64,000 nt of DNA from Salvia splendens (taxonomy: Eukaryota > Streptophyta > Magnoliopsida > Lamiales > Lamiaceae): the NCBI RefSeq assembly GCF_004379255.2, contig NC_056043.1:2046001-2110000 (forward strand), given 5' to 3'. Shown in pieces: positions 21,986-32,059 of the stretch (within the stretch, counting starts at the first letter, position 1; each line of letters opens with the position of its first letter). The position numbers and the translations under genes are program-made. The notes under the pieces were generated by a model. The model did no database searches, had not been told where the DNA came from, and worked only from the letters and a program-made list of their open reading frames with translations.

Positions 21986-21994
21986 TGATTGCTA
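21986..21994 (-). promoter_or_regulatory. Amber stop with TMV-like readthrough context
   Basis: The codon ending gag-protease is TAG, followed by CAA TCA. This fits the UAG-CAR-YYA context known for leaky termination in tobacco mosaic virus-type messages. The frame before and after is the same, and pol continues without another stop. Suppression at this codon would give a gag-pro-pol fusion. Confidence 0.65.
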
Positions 21995-24076
21995 TGCTTG
22001 GTGGTGCCGATCTGACTGCTCGGCACTTCCAAGCGCAATTTGCAGACATTCCTTTGCTCTCTTTTGGTCACCTCGGATGACCGCTATCCCTCCTTTAGTA
22101 GGGATCTTGATGGTGAGGTGATAAGTGGAGCAAACGGCCCGAACTGTGTTGAGCCAGTCTCTTCCCAGGATGATGTTGTACGGGGACCGAGCTTTCACCA
22201 CGAAAAACTCAATCATCGTACTGGAGCTAGTAGGCGCTTTCCCCACCGTGATCGGAAGGCTGATAATACCTTCAGGGCGGGTGTCCTCCTGGGCGAAGCT
22301 CTTCAGGGGAAGCGGAGCCGGACTGAGCCGAGCTGGGTCCACTTCTAGTTTGTCAAAGCACTCTTTAAAAAGAATGCTAACCGACGCTCCTGTATCCACA
22401 AACACCCTGTGGATCAGTTTGTTTGCCACTCCGGCTTGGATGACAATGGCGTCTTGGTGAGGAGAGATGGCTGGGACGGGATCAGCATCCGAGAACGTAA
22501 TCACTTCGTCCTGCTTCAGCCTTTTATGCGTTGGCTCCTCTCGATTGGAGCCTCTGCGCTCTGACTTTAGGGACGACTTGGTCTTCCCGGCAGGGAGAGC
22601 GTCAATAGTCTGGATTACTCCATCATATTGCGGCTCGTCGTCGTCTTCGGGATCCGGCTGCCTTTTCGGATCCTGAGGAGCGCAGTTCGCACCACTCTGC
22701 TTCTTATTCTTCTTTGGCTGCTTGCTTTGGTATTTTTTCAATGTCCCTGCCTTCACAAGAACATCGATACCTGCAGCCAAGTTTCTGCACTCCTCAGTAT
22801 CGTGACCGTGGTCTTGATGGTAGGAGCAGTAGCTATCCTGTGGTCGGCGCGCGGCTGATTTCGTCATCCGCTTTGGCTTTTCGAATAGGTCAGAGTGCAG
22901 TTCGAAAATTTCCGCTCTCGGCTTGTTCAGCGGTACGAACTGAGCGGGCGGCTTCTCGGGATTGAGACGAGGTCCCAATCTGTCTTGCACCGGAGCCCTT
23001 TGAATTCTTTCAAATGGAGTCCGGCGAGGATGCCCCTGATCGCTATGATCGGGCTTCCTTCTGTCTCCTCGGGTCGATGAGCTGTCTAACGACCGTTTGC
23101 GACGGTCTGCCTCATCGGCCCGGGAGTACTGGTCCGCAATATCCCACATTTCCTGAGCTGTCTGCGGACCGCACTCAACGAGCTTCCTGTAGAGAGCTCC
23201 GGGCAGGATTCCATTTTGGAATGCCGAGATGACAAGCAGATCGTTGAGATCGTCTACTTGCAGGCATTCCTTGTGGAATCTTGTCATAAAGTCGCTGATT
23301 TTTTCGTCGCGACCTTGACGAATGGAAAGCAGCTGAGCCGAAGTGATTCGGGCTTCCGCTTTCTGAAAGAACCTCCTGTGGAAGGCATCCATTAGATCTC
23401 GGTAAGATCTGATGCTGCCCTGGGGGAGGCTATCGAACCACCTTCTCGCGTTCCCGATGAGCAGCTCGGGAAACAGCTTGCACATGTGGACCTCGTTGAG
23501 ACCCTGGTTCGCCATGTTATATTGATAGCGCCCCAAGAAATCGTGAGGGTCCACGAGCCCGTCGTAAGTCATCGACGGAGTTCGGTAGTTCTGTGGTAGG
23601 GGAGTTCGGGTGATGTCGTCCGAGAACGGAGTCTTCAGTGCTCCGTACACGGCGAATCCGATATCTCGTCGGTATGGAGGAGATTGAGTTCTCCTGTGAT
23701 TCCGGTACCGAGGAGGAACTGGAACATGTTGGGGACGGGGATTCTTTCTCCTGGGAGATGCGACACTACTGCGGTAGTGACTTTCTTGTGCGGAGGGAGA
23801 AGGAGAATCCGTCGTTTTCGTCTCCGGCTGCTTTTGGCTTTTTTGCAGGAAGGTTAAGAATTCCTCCTGCTTCGCCGCCAAAAACTGCTTGACAGCCTCA
23901 TTCAAATCGGGCTGCTGGGAAGACTCAGTGGGACGATTTTTGGAGCGGCTTGTTCCTTCGCCATGAGAACTGGTGGTGGATTTATCCCTAGGCTGTTTTC
24001 CAGACCTATGGGATGGATTGGCTTCCTCCTGGTTCTCACGGGCAGGAATACGGGTACTCTGCGATCTGGTATGCAT
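21992..24076 (-). CDS. gag: Gag-protease polyprotein
   Basis: An open frame of 694 residues. Residues 1-120 are polar and low-complexity. The retrotransposon gag domain is at about 170-330 (LFPELLIGNARRWFDSLP, then MDAFHRRFF). A zinc-knuckle-like motif occupies 417-430 (C-x2-H-x5-H-x4-C type, within YCSYHQDHGHDTEEC). The aspartic protease follows, with DTGAS at 561-565 and ILGRDWL at about 636-642. It ends in an amber codon in frame with pol. The start is the first ATG after the 5' LTR and primer site. Confidence 0.93.
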   Translation of the reverse strand: MHTRSQSTRIPARENQEEANPSHRSGKQPRDKSTTSSHGEGTSRSKNRPTESSQQPDLNEAVKQFLAAKQEEFLTFLQKSQKQPETKTTDSPSPSAQESHYRSSVASPRRKNPRPQHVPVPPRYRNHRRTQSPPYRRDIGFAVYGALKTPFSDDITRTPLPQNYRTPSMTYDGLVDPHDFLGRYQYNMANQGLNEVHMCKLFPELLIGNARRWFDSLPQGSIRSYRDLMDAFHRRFFQKAEARITSAQLLSIRQGRDEKISDFMTRFHKECLQVDDLNDLLVISAFQNGILPGALYRKLVECGPQTAQEMWDIADQYSRADEADRRKRSLDSSSTRGDRRKPDHSDQGHPRRTPFERIQRAPVQDRLGPRLNPEKPPAQFVPLNKPRAEIFELHSDLFEKPKRMTKSAARRPQDSYCSYHQDHGHDTEECRNLAAGIDVLVKAGTLKKYQSKQPKKNKKQSGANCAPQDPKRQPDPEDDDEPQYDGVIQTIDALPAGKTKSSLKSERRGSNREEPTHKRLKQDEVITFSDADPVPAISPHQDAIVIQAGVANKLIHRVFVDTGASVSILFKECFDKLEVDPARLSPAPLPLKSFAQEDTRPEGIISLPITVGKAPTSSSTMIEFFVVKARSPYNIILGRDWLNTVRAVCSTYHLTIKIPTKGGIAVIRGDQKRAKECLQIALGSAEQSDRHHQA

Positions 24077-24133
24077 TTTTTGGGTGGAAAAAATGGATCA
24101 AAAATTCGCTTTATCACAAATTTTGTTCTCTGT

Positions 24134-24151
24134 TTCCCACAGACGGCGCCA
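24134..24151 (-). promoter_or_regulatory. Primer-binding site
   Basis: On the minus strand, one base after the 5' LTR, lies TGGCGCCGTCTGTGGGAA. Its first nine or ten bases suit the 3' end of a tRNA ending in CGGCGCCA, such as tRNA-Asp. The same string adjoins many plant Tat-type elements, to my memory. Confidence 0.7.
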
Positions 24152-24152
24152 G

Positions 24153-24751
24153 TGATGGATCCGCGAATTTCTGATGTTAGTAAATGCTGGTGGAGAATAA
24201 AGACTACGACACAAAGAATTTACGTGGTTCGATTTACTGAAGTAAATCTACGTCCACGGGAAGAAGGGGGGGGCAAGATTGTATTGCTTGATCTGGGATT
24301 ACAGCTTACAACACAGACTTGCTATATGATTTTTTATCTCTAGAGAGCTTAACCTTTTTCTATCTGATCTAAGTTCTATTTATACCTTGAACTAGGATCG
24401 TGGTTTGCAGCCCCACTAACAAGATCGTGGGTGAGCAATAACTGCTCAATAACTGCTTCGTACCACTAAATAGATCGTGGGTATAGTGGAGGTCGTGGAG
24501 GCCTTTCATGAGTCCACTAACTCCTAGTTCGGTCGAATGCTGAGACCGAACTGCTGGACTTTACCGATCAGCTCTTGCCGATCTGAGAGGAGAGCTTGAC
24601 TGGTCGGCTTTTACCGAGCTGTAGGCTGAGTCCGAACTCTTTGGTCGTGCCGAACTCTTTGGTGCCGAACAGATACTCTTTCTTGGGCTCTGGGCTGATG
24701 GGCCGTCACTGTTATTGGGCTTGCCATTAGGGTTTAGTTCGTACCCCATCA
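24153..24751 (-). repeat. 5' LTR of the gypsy element
   Basis: This 599-bp LTR is the partner of 13651-14249. It is followed by the target duplication CAACC at 24752-24756 and then by F-box sequence (aaccaatgaagat), which continues the frame interrupted at 13650. Confidence 0.95.
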
Positions 24752-25102
24752 CAACCAATGAAGATTACCGTTAAAAAATGCAGCAATATCGTAATTTAGT
24801 AAAGGCACACCTGGTGCTGCTTTTGAGATGCTTCTCCAAGACTCTTCTCCAAGAGTGCATACATGACATGACATAGCTCTAGTACCGTATAAAATCTTAT
24901 ATTGCTCACTTAATTTGCTTAATCCAAATCCAAATATTCCATCATATGTAGGCTGGTAAGGAAGCTCGACATATTCAAGAGTAATTGGATTGCTCACATA
25001 AAGCAAATTAGGACATTTATCATTCACAAGAATCAAACCATTAACTGAATCAATTACGACACTAGAATTTATGGAATAATATGGTTTTCTATAGAAAGAG
25101 GG

Positions 25103-25308
25103 TGTAGAAACTAGTAATGGGGATCATTTCTGATGATTTTATTCACACTGCATTGTACACATTATATAGGCTACAAAGAAGCTATACAAGGGAATACACA
25201 AAGAAGGTAAAAACGTGTCAATAATATCTTCCTAATTTCTCGGTATTGATCTCCTCTAATTTCTTCCTTGATTGTGTAATATTCTCCTTGATTGTGCAGG
25301 ATATTCCA
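25103..25308 (-). mobile_element. Copia-like solo LTR fragment in the F-box pseudogene
   Basis: On the minus strand it begins TGGAATATCCTGCACAATC and ends TTTCTACA (TG...CA). It has a TATA-like ctatataatg, a later aataaa polyadenylation signal, and no internal domain. The neighbouring 5-mers (GAGGG and GGATG) do not match. About 130 bp of F-box sequence is missing here, so a deletion probably removed one flank. Confidence 0.65.
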
Positions 25309-25519
25309 GGATGTCTTTCTTTATATCTTCTGGAAGACTTGCAAACAAATCTTCCTTCTTCTCAATCTCGATTAAAACAGCATTCCATTCCAAAAAGTTA
25401 ATGATCTTCGCCAATATATGAAGAAAAATAATAATAAATCCGACCAAAGATAGTTCAAACATTTCTTTAGGTTAGAGGATTAATGTTAAAGGAAAAGTGA
25501 ATAGAATAAAATAGGATAT

Positions 25520-25800
25520 ATAGTACAAATAATTCATCTATTGTATTTAGAATTCTTATAATATTCTTTTTGGAAAAGAAAAGATGAATCAAGATCAAAT
25601 CACAGTCCAAGTCCAAAAATAGATTGATCATGCTCTAGAATCTAAATTATTTTATTCCATATTGTAGGTCTTAATTATATCATGTACAAATAATTGATCA
25701 ACTCGTATTTAGAGTTCTTATAATAATCTTGTTAGAAAAGGAAATAAGAATTAATATCAAATCATGGTCCAAGTCCAACAATAGAATTATTCTCTAGGAA
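25520..25800. repeat. Diverged direct duplication
   Basis: About 25523-25635 and 25683-25797 share gtacaaataatt, gtatttaga-ttcttataat, tcaaatca and gtccaagtccaa in the same order, with moderate divergence. The unit is about 160 bp. Confidence 0.7.
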
Positions 25801-26717
25801 TAGTTCAAACATGCCCACTTTTATAGGAATTGTACAAACAAATTAAATTGAAGCCCTAATAAATTGATTAGCCCAAACGAAGACATTTTTAAATAATTGG
25901 GGCTGTTATTAGACAATTTGGTAGGCATAATTGTCATTTAATTTATGAAATTTGATAAAAACAAGCATGCTGATGATTCTTCACGGATAGCAATTATTAT
26001 ACAAAGCATGAAATTAATTAATACTGATCATTGAACTCATAATTACCACCGCTGCTCTTTACTGAATAACTAAGAGAACTGATCTTAATTACTAAATCAA
26101 AAAAGGGATTTTTAAAATGAAAATAGAAAGTTGACTATAAGAGCGTTTTAGTTTATAGCGCTTACAATTTATTCGAAATGAACTAAAACACACTTTGAAT
26201 GAACCAAAACGATTTAAAATGGCATCCGTGTTTTCAAAATCCATCCATTCTCGTGATCTCATCCTTCCATTCTTTGATATAATTATTGAGTTTTGGTCTC
26301 TGGTTATACATTGATCACTACCGTATATATATCATACTTATATTTAAAACAACATAAGATGATTATTACAAATTTTCCAAATAAGAGAAACTTGAGACAT
26401 TATTTTTTGATAGTGATGGATCGATCATGACATGACTACAAATTTCAAAAGTCGTAGTATGTCTTAATTGTTTAACCATATTATCAACTGGGAGCTAGAC
26501 AAATTTATTGAACTCCTTAAATATCAGTTTCAACATCATCATTTAAACATTATTAAATATAATTCCATTAGTGAAATAAACCATTAAATTTGTTGGGTTA
26601 ATTATCATTTATCAACGCACATGCATTAAATAAATAAATTGTTGGAAGTTTCACCACATGAGAGAGAGAGAGAGCTATATCTAAATCAATTAATCAACAT
26701 TATCAACTTATTACCCA

Positions 26718-26808
26718 CTTAAAATGCAAATATTTTTTTTTATAATTACTTCACTTAAATGCAAATATTTTTTTTATAATTACTTCACTTAAAATGCAAA
26801 TATATTTG
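26718..26808. repeat. 43/44-bp tandem repeat, about 2.1 copies
   Basis: The unit acttaaaatgcaaatatt, a T run, then tataattacttc occurs twice, followed by the start of a third copy. One copy contains TAAATGCA (26756-26763), which equals the L1-box consensus. It is 3.2 kb from the PDF1-like gene, so a link is not implied. Confidence 0.8.
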
Positions 26809-27217
26809 TATTTATAGATGTTATACAAGGAAGACAACAATGAAAGCTCACACCAACAACAATTTACTGCAAATTTTATTGAATAGAAACAGCATGGCTA
26901 TGAATACAAACACTATACTTCTTCAATTTACAAAACAAATTAGTAAAAAAGAAGGCCACAAATTAATCTTTTATTAAAAGTATTACTTTAGGTGTTGGCC
27001 CTCATTTATCCACCCAATTTAATGTGCCAGATCAATTTCATCATATTTTCACCTACTTCTCTGAAATTGCATTTACTTTGAATCAATTCTAATTTTCATG
27101 TGCAACTTTTTTTTATCTGTTTTGATTTGATTTGATTTTTTTTCTAATTTAATTTTCTGAGTTCGTCGGTGCACCCTGCAGTTCACTGCACCTAGTCAAC
27201 AAATTTGTGGTTGGCAC

Positions 27218-28068
27218 TAGGGATGTCAATCGGGCCGGCCCATCGGGTTGTGGGTCAATCGGGTGCGGACTAATCGGGTTGTGAATTCTTTCGGGTTGTG
27301 AACGTTCAACCCTAACCCTAAAAGCTCGGGTTTCGGGATAGCCCAGCGGGTTAATCAGGTTGGTACCGATAAGATTAACAAGTGATCAATCCAATAAATA
27401 ATTATGAAAATTAGTTTATTCATAAAATGTAAAATATTTAATTATGATAAATTTGAGATATATGGTCAAACTCAATCATAAACATGATCAAATACTAATA
27501 TTTGAGATATTTCGTGAAATTTTAATGTATGATTTAGAAATTTAAATATTTTTTAAAAGTGAATTTGAAGTTTTTAATTTATTTATCAATTATTATATTA
27601 ATAAAAATTCAATATATAATTTGTATATTTAATACTCCCTCCGTCCCGCACTACTTGCACTTATTTCCTTTCTGGGCGTCCCAAGTTATTTGCACTCTTT
27701 CCATTTTTAGTAACAATTTATACCTACAGCCGTATTATGTTGACTTTGTCTATCACTCATTCCTTAATCTCCGTGCCCAAAAGGAAATGTGCGAGTAGTG
27801 TGGGACGGAGGGAGTATAAAATTGAAAGTTATTTTTTTAGTTATCTATATTATAAAATTAATCAATGAAGTGTCGAATTAGGAGTAAAAAATAGAATGAT
27901 AGAAATTTTATCGGGTTTTCGGGTCTAGCTCTAACGGGTCGCGGGATAATCGGGTGCGGGCTAATCGGGTTTTAATTTTATCGGGCTAGAAATTTCCAGC
28001 CCTAACCCTATAAATTTGGCGGGTTATTCGGGCCAGCCTATGGGTTGCGGGCTACATTGACATCCCTA
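27218..28068. mobile_element. hAT-like MITE with nested Stowaway
   Basis: The ends are TAGGGATGTCAAT and ATTGACATCCCTA, a perfect 13-base inverted pair. They are flanked by 8-bp repeats gttggcac (27210-27217) and gtttgcac (28069-28076) with one mismatch, as expected for hAT. The interior near each end is full of atcgggt/gggttgcggg motifs. Another MITE lies inside at 27633-27816. There is no coding capacity. Confidence 0.82.
27633..27816. mobile_element. Stowaway-type MITE nested in the hAT-like MITE
   Basis: The ends are TACTCCCTCCGTCCCGCACTA and GTGTGGGACGGAGGGAGTA. The length is about 184 bp. It is the same subfamily as 37022-37204 and 55226-55408, sharing gcacttatttcctttt, ggcgtcccaagtta and ccttaatctccgtgcc. 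Confidence 0.88.
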
Positions 28069-28076
28069 GTTTGCAC

Positions 28077-29743
28077 CGTGCTCAAATTTTTATTTTATTG
28101 GAAAATCTAAGTTAATTCTGATACTAATTCTGATGAACTTTAAATTTTCCAAATGAGACGGAGGAAGTATTATATTTGATTCGAACATTTTAGATTTTTA
28201 GATTGATTCGATTTTTTTTTCAAAATTCAATTTTTTATTTAATTTAGATTAATTATTTTTTAATCTACAAAATCCAATTATTTTTTTTATTCAATTTAAA
28301 AATATATGCACATGAATTCTAATTTTTCAATCGCATCTACCAAATTTACAATGATTAATTTCCAATAAATTTCATTATCGACAGCCATGCCTCCTCTCTC
28401 ATTCTAACCATGTCGCCAAATGTCAGAATAAATGTTTTAAAATTACATGAACGATTTAAATATCATGGATGGCAATGTTCTAGATTTAATTCCATTTGGG
28501 TTTTATATAGCAAAATTCTTTTAATTAATACCCAATCATATTGGATACGTTAAATAATTTCCTAAATTGAATTATTTATTTCGATTTGATTCTTAATTTT
28601 ATTTATCAACCTTCATTAAATTGTGTTGTAAAGTTTTAACTATTATAGCGTATTAATCCAATATCATTACCCTTTTATTCAATCAATATATAGAATTTCT
28701 TCTCAGTTGGCGTAGTTAATGACTACCAATGAAGATTTAATCACTTTCTGGTTGATATGTGATGCATACATCTCAATTAGGGCTCATTAATCATAATTAG
28801 ACTTTAATTAGAGTGTCCTAGTAATAATCATGGTTTTGCACTTTTGTATATGAAAACACAAGCTATATATCACTAACGGCAATTGTACTACAAACAAAAT
28901 TCTAGTATTACTATTATAGAATTATTATGTATATCTAACAATTCACCCCCAAAAATAATCTAAAACCACAATTTTTATATAATATTTTATTTTGTCATTT
29001 AGGTAATTGTACTGAAATTCGGTATGAGTAAAATTATACTTTTACTTTATCAAAATTTCCAATATACCAATTTTTTAGTATGACAAATTTCAATACTGGT
29101 ATCACACTACCTTTTCAGTATGTCGTACAGAAGTTCGGTATTACGAAATTTTACAAAATACCGAATTTTGCTAAGGTGTACATTGATGGCGGTATAGTCG
29201 TATAGAGATCCTGTATTGTAATTTCCGATATATACAGTTGTTTATGACATGTACCAAAATTTCGTTACATAATAGTATATGAAAATTTATACCATTGTTT
29301 TACTGAAATCTTTCGATAAAATATCATAACGTATCAAAATTACGGTAATACCAAAAAATCGGTATTTTTTGTATTTTTTTTACTACGAATAGTCTGGTAT
29401 ATCGTTATTTTTTGGTATTTTTATCAACCCATAATCCAATTCAGAAAACACAACAAAGAGAAGAAAAAGAAGAAAGAAAGCCAATAGCTCAAAGACTTCG
29501 GTCGTTGTCTCCTCATTTCTTGCCTGAATTATAGTGGGGGCTTGAAAAACAGCACGTGGCGTTAGAGGAAAGCATGTAATAAGTCAGGTAGCAGAAAATG
29601 GTGGTTTCAATCTAAAAGAATTGGATGTGTAATGTCATGCAAAAACGATGATAGATATACACTGCGAGATTTAAATACAGAAGAAACACAACTAACCACA
29701 CCTGCTGCTATTTACTTCACTCTCTCTGTGCTCTCCCTCTCTC
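28077..29743. other. Gene-free DNA upstream of the PDF1-like gene
   Basis: A degraded MITE end (gagacggaggaagtat) is at about 28156. About 29000-29430 is rich in short ggtat/atacc motifs in both orientations and looks like an old inverted-repeat element, but its ends cannot be fixed. About 29450-29743 is the upstream region of the PDF1-like gene. Confidence 0.45.
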
Positions 29744-29919
29744 TTTTTTTTTTATAACCACAGCTGTACCGAATCCGCCTTTTGGCGGAATCCGACTAAT
29801 CATGCTCGACCGGGCTTGCGGATTAAGGCCGAAAGTCTCCTAATGGGTGGCGGGGTTTGAACCCGTGACCTCAAGGTCACCACAGCTCCGCGCTGCCAAC
29901 TGCGCTGCGACCCGTTGGT
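29744..29919 (-). mobile_element. tRNA-derived SINE, minus strand, at the PDF1 promoter
   Basis: On the minus strand it begins aacgggtcgcagcgcagttgg (A-box region) and continues with a B box, gggttcaaacccc. It ends in an A tail, seen as the T run at 29744-29753. The flanks share tctgYgctctc: tctgtgctctc before the T run and tctgcgctctc from 29920. That is a likely target duplication with one mismatch. It ends 13 bases upstream of the TATA box at 29933. Confidence 0.75.
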
Positions 29920-29932
29920 TCTGCGCTCTCTC

Positions 29933-29940
29933 TATAAATA
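29933..29940 (+). promoter_or_regulatory. PDF1: TATA box of the PDF1-like gene
   Basis: TATAAATA lies 93 bases upstream of the ATG at 30026, followed by a C/T-rich leader. I found no exact L1 box (TAAATGYA) in the kilobase upstream; the nearest is TAAATACA at about 29672. Confidence 0.6.
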
Positions 29941-30025
29941 CAACACTCATTCCCCTCCCTTTCTCATCACCAACACTCTCTTCTTTCTTCTTCTTTTTCC
30001 TCTTCTTTTTCTCGGCTACACGAAA

Positions 30026-32059
30026 ATGGAGGCGAGGACGACTAGGCGCGCCTTCCTATGGGCTGCTTTCGCTGCGCTGCTCTCGCAAAACTTGGTCGTC
30101 CACGTCGTTTCAAAATCCGAACACTTCGATGATCAGAAGACCTACTACACCCCCGACCCCAATGCACCTACTCCTACAGGTACAAACTTGTAACACCTCT
30201 TACTCGATCGATAAACCGACTGAATAAGTGATGTCACAATTTTAATACTATAATGAGCTAACATTTGCATTTTGTTGTCACAGTTAGTCCGCCACCCAGC
30301 TCGCCACCGTCTCACGGAACACCTCCCAACAACTGCGGAAACAACCCCCCAAGCGGACATGGACACGGACACGGACACGGCCACAGCCACGGCCACCATC
30401 CTTCAACGCCTTCTGGAGGAGGACACAACCATTACCCTCCGCCAACGGACCCCACCCCGACTCCCACAACGCCTACCACCCCCGAGCCCAGTGCACAACC
30501 TCCACCTACCAACTACTGTGGCAACCCCCCAAGCGGAACCGGACACAACCCTCCACCATTTGATCCCACCCCAACTCCCACAACGCCTTACCCGACTCCA
30601 ACCCCGACCACGCCTTATAACCCGCCTCACACCCCGGACCCCAATGCACAACCTCCTTCTACAGGTACATTCTCTCTCTCTCTCTCTCTCAGTCGCTTTC
30701 GCTCTCATGAGCTAACATTTGCATTTTCTTTGTAACAGTTACTCCCCCGCAAAGCTCGCCACCGTCCCATGGAGGCTCACCGCCTGCTTACTGTGGCAAC
30801 CCCCCAAGCGGAGGCGGCCACCACACTCCACCCCCTTCCGGAGGTGGAGGATACTACCATTCCCCTCCACCAACCGACCCCACCCCCACTCCTACAACGC
30901 CTTACACCCCGACCCCCTCCACTCCAACCCCCACCACGCCTTACACCCCGACTCCCACAACTCCAACCCCTACCACACCTTACACTCCGACCCCCTCCAC
31001 TCCACCCCCTTCCGGAGGAGGAGGATACTACCATTCCCCTCCACCAACCGACCCCACCCCCACTCCTACAACGCCTTACACCCCGACTCCCACAACGCCC
31101 TCCACTCCAACCCCTACCACACCTTACACTCCGACACCAACCTATGGGACGCCACCGAGCACTCCGACAGACCCGGGGACCCCTACCACACCCTACACTC
31201 CGACGCCAACATATGGGACACCACCGAGTACTCCGATCGACCCAGGGACCCCTACCACACCCTACACTCCGACGCCAACATATGGGACGCCACCAAGCAC
31301 TCCGATCGACCCAGGGACCCCGACCACACCGGGCATCAATGTGCCATCACCTCCATTCTCGTTTGATCCAAACTCCCCTCCTTTCACCTGCAAGTAAGTA
31401 CCATGGTTCAAATGAAAGCACTACATTACCAAAATGTTACTCCTTCCGTCCACCATTAATCGTGCCATTTGGGATTGCCACGGACTTTAAGAAACGTGGA
31501 TGAAATCATGAAAACCGCTAGAGGAATGCATGTCCCGCTAATACATAATAATTTAACAATGAAATGGGAGTGAATTGAGTTAGTAAAATGTGAGATGTAG
31601 TTATTAAAAATAGTAAAAGTGAAATGTAACGAAAGAAATCCCGAAACGGAGGGAGTATATTATATCACTCACTGTTTTGCACTTTGCCTAAATTGCAGCT
31701 ACTGGAGGAATCACCCCCAGCTAATATGGGGCTTATTCGGCTGGCTCGGAACCGTGGGAAGTGCGTTCGGAGGCGGTACTGGTACTGGTACTGGTATAGG
31801 TATCGGCACCGGTATCCCACCAATCACGGGGGCAAACATGAACTTACTCGAGGCTCTCTCCAACACTCGCACAGACGGCTTCGGAGCACTCTACAGGGAA
31901 GGCACGGCTGCTCTGCTCAACTCCATGGCCAGCACGAGGTTCCCGTACACTACCAACCAGGTTAGAGATAGTTTCGTTCAAGGACTGAGCTCGAACAAGG
32001 CCGCGGGAGCTCAGGCGAAGCTCTTCAAGATGGCTAATGAGGGTAGAGTGAGTCCCTGA
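30026..32059 (+). CDS. PDF1: Protodermal factor 1-like proline-rich cell-wall protein, 4 exons
   Basis: Exons 30026-30179, 30284-30664, 30739-31393 and 31699-32059 join in frame to 516 residues. The N-terminus (ARTTRRAFLWAAFAALLSQ) looks like a secretion signal. Exons 2 and 3 encode a Pro/Thr-rich wall-type region. It has a His-Gly run (GHGHGHGHGHSHGHH), repeated TPTPTTPYTP and GGGGYYHSPPPTDP blocks, and three YGTPPSTPxDPGTP repeats. Exon 4 is the conserved PDF1 domain: CNYW, HPQLIWGLFGW, ALSNTRTDGFGALYREGTA, FPYTTNQVRDSF. Arabidopsis PDF1 is an epidermal (L1-layer) wall protein of about 300 residues, so this one is clearly longer. Two other frames across exon 3 stay open because of the repeats and are not genes. 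Intron 3 holds a MITE. Confidence 0.88.
30684..30694. repeat. (CT)n run in PDF1 intron 2
   Basis: A short tctctctctctct run follows the intron 2 donor. It is a likely length-variable simple repeat. Confidence 0.6.
31438..31657. mobile_element. Stowaway-type MITE inside PDF1 intron 3
   Basis: The ends are TACTCCTTCCGTCCACC and AAACGGAGGGAGTA. It fills most of the 305-bp intron 3, leaving about 45 bp on each side. It does not disturb the donor at 31394 or the acceptor at 31697-31698. Confidence 0.85.

Larger units (their letters stand above)
13651..24751 (-). mobile_element. Complete Ty3/gypsy LTR retrotransposon (Tat/Retand type)
   Basis: The element is 11,101 bp and is read on the minus strand. 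Both LTRs are 599 bp, begin TGATGG and end CCATCA, and show no difference by eye. The target duplication CAACC is at 13646-13650 and 24752-24756. The order on the minus strand is 5' LTR, primer site, gag-protease, amber stop, pol (RT, RNase H, a second archaeal-type RNase H, integrase), repeats, two antisense genes, polypurine tract, 3' LTR. The second RNase H, the lack of a chromodomain and the extra genes beyond pol fit the Tat clade, and the antisense genes fit Retand-like members. All frames are intact, so the element may be autonomous. Confidence 0.93.
12843..25462 (-). pseudogene. F-box/FBA pseudogene split by three insertions
   Basis: The minus-strand pieces, in gene order, are 25462 to about 25310 (N-terminus through FASLPEDIKKDIL), about 25100 to 24752 (first half of the FBA, IDSVNG... 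to NGNLHWL), and 13650 to 12843 (second half, CCFDLETELFTSFSLPP to VPKLSCFGIW). They are interrupted by a copia-like solo LTR (25103-25308), an 11.1-kb gypsy element (13651-24751) and a SINE (13313-13485). About 130 bp covering most of the F-box is missing beside the solo LTR. Further frameshifts lie in the last piece. The closest relative in the window is the intact gene at 10198-11460, which shares the hydrophobic N-terminal extension and the C-terminal ending. Confidence 0.85.
25463..27209. other. Gene-free AT-rich DNA
   Basis: No gene is seen. Two local duplications are listed separately (25520-25800 and 26718-26808). A short (GA)n run is at about 26660. Confidence 0.5.

Noticed and set aside
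27559..27798. 79-codon plus-strand frame
   Set aside because: Most of it is the Stowaway MITE nested in the hAT-like element.
29000..29430. Region rich in ggtat/atacc as a defined inverted-repeat transposon
   Set aside because: I could not fix termini or a target duplication, so it is left as unexplained AT-rich repeat.
30272..31503. Other open frames over the PDF1 exons, both strands
   Set aside because: They are shadows of the Pro/Thr repeats. The frame chosen joins across all three introns and yields the PDF1 C-terminal domain.
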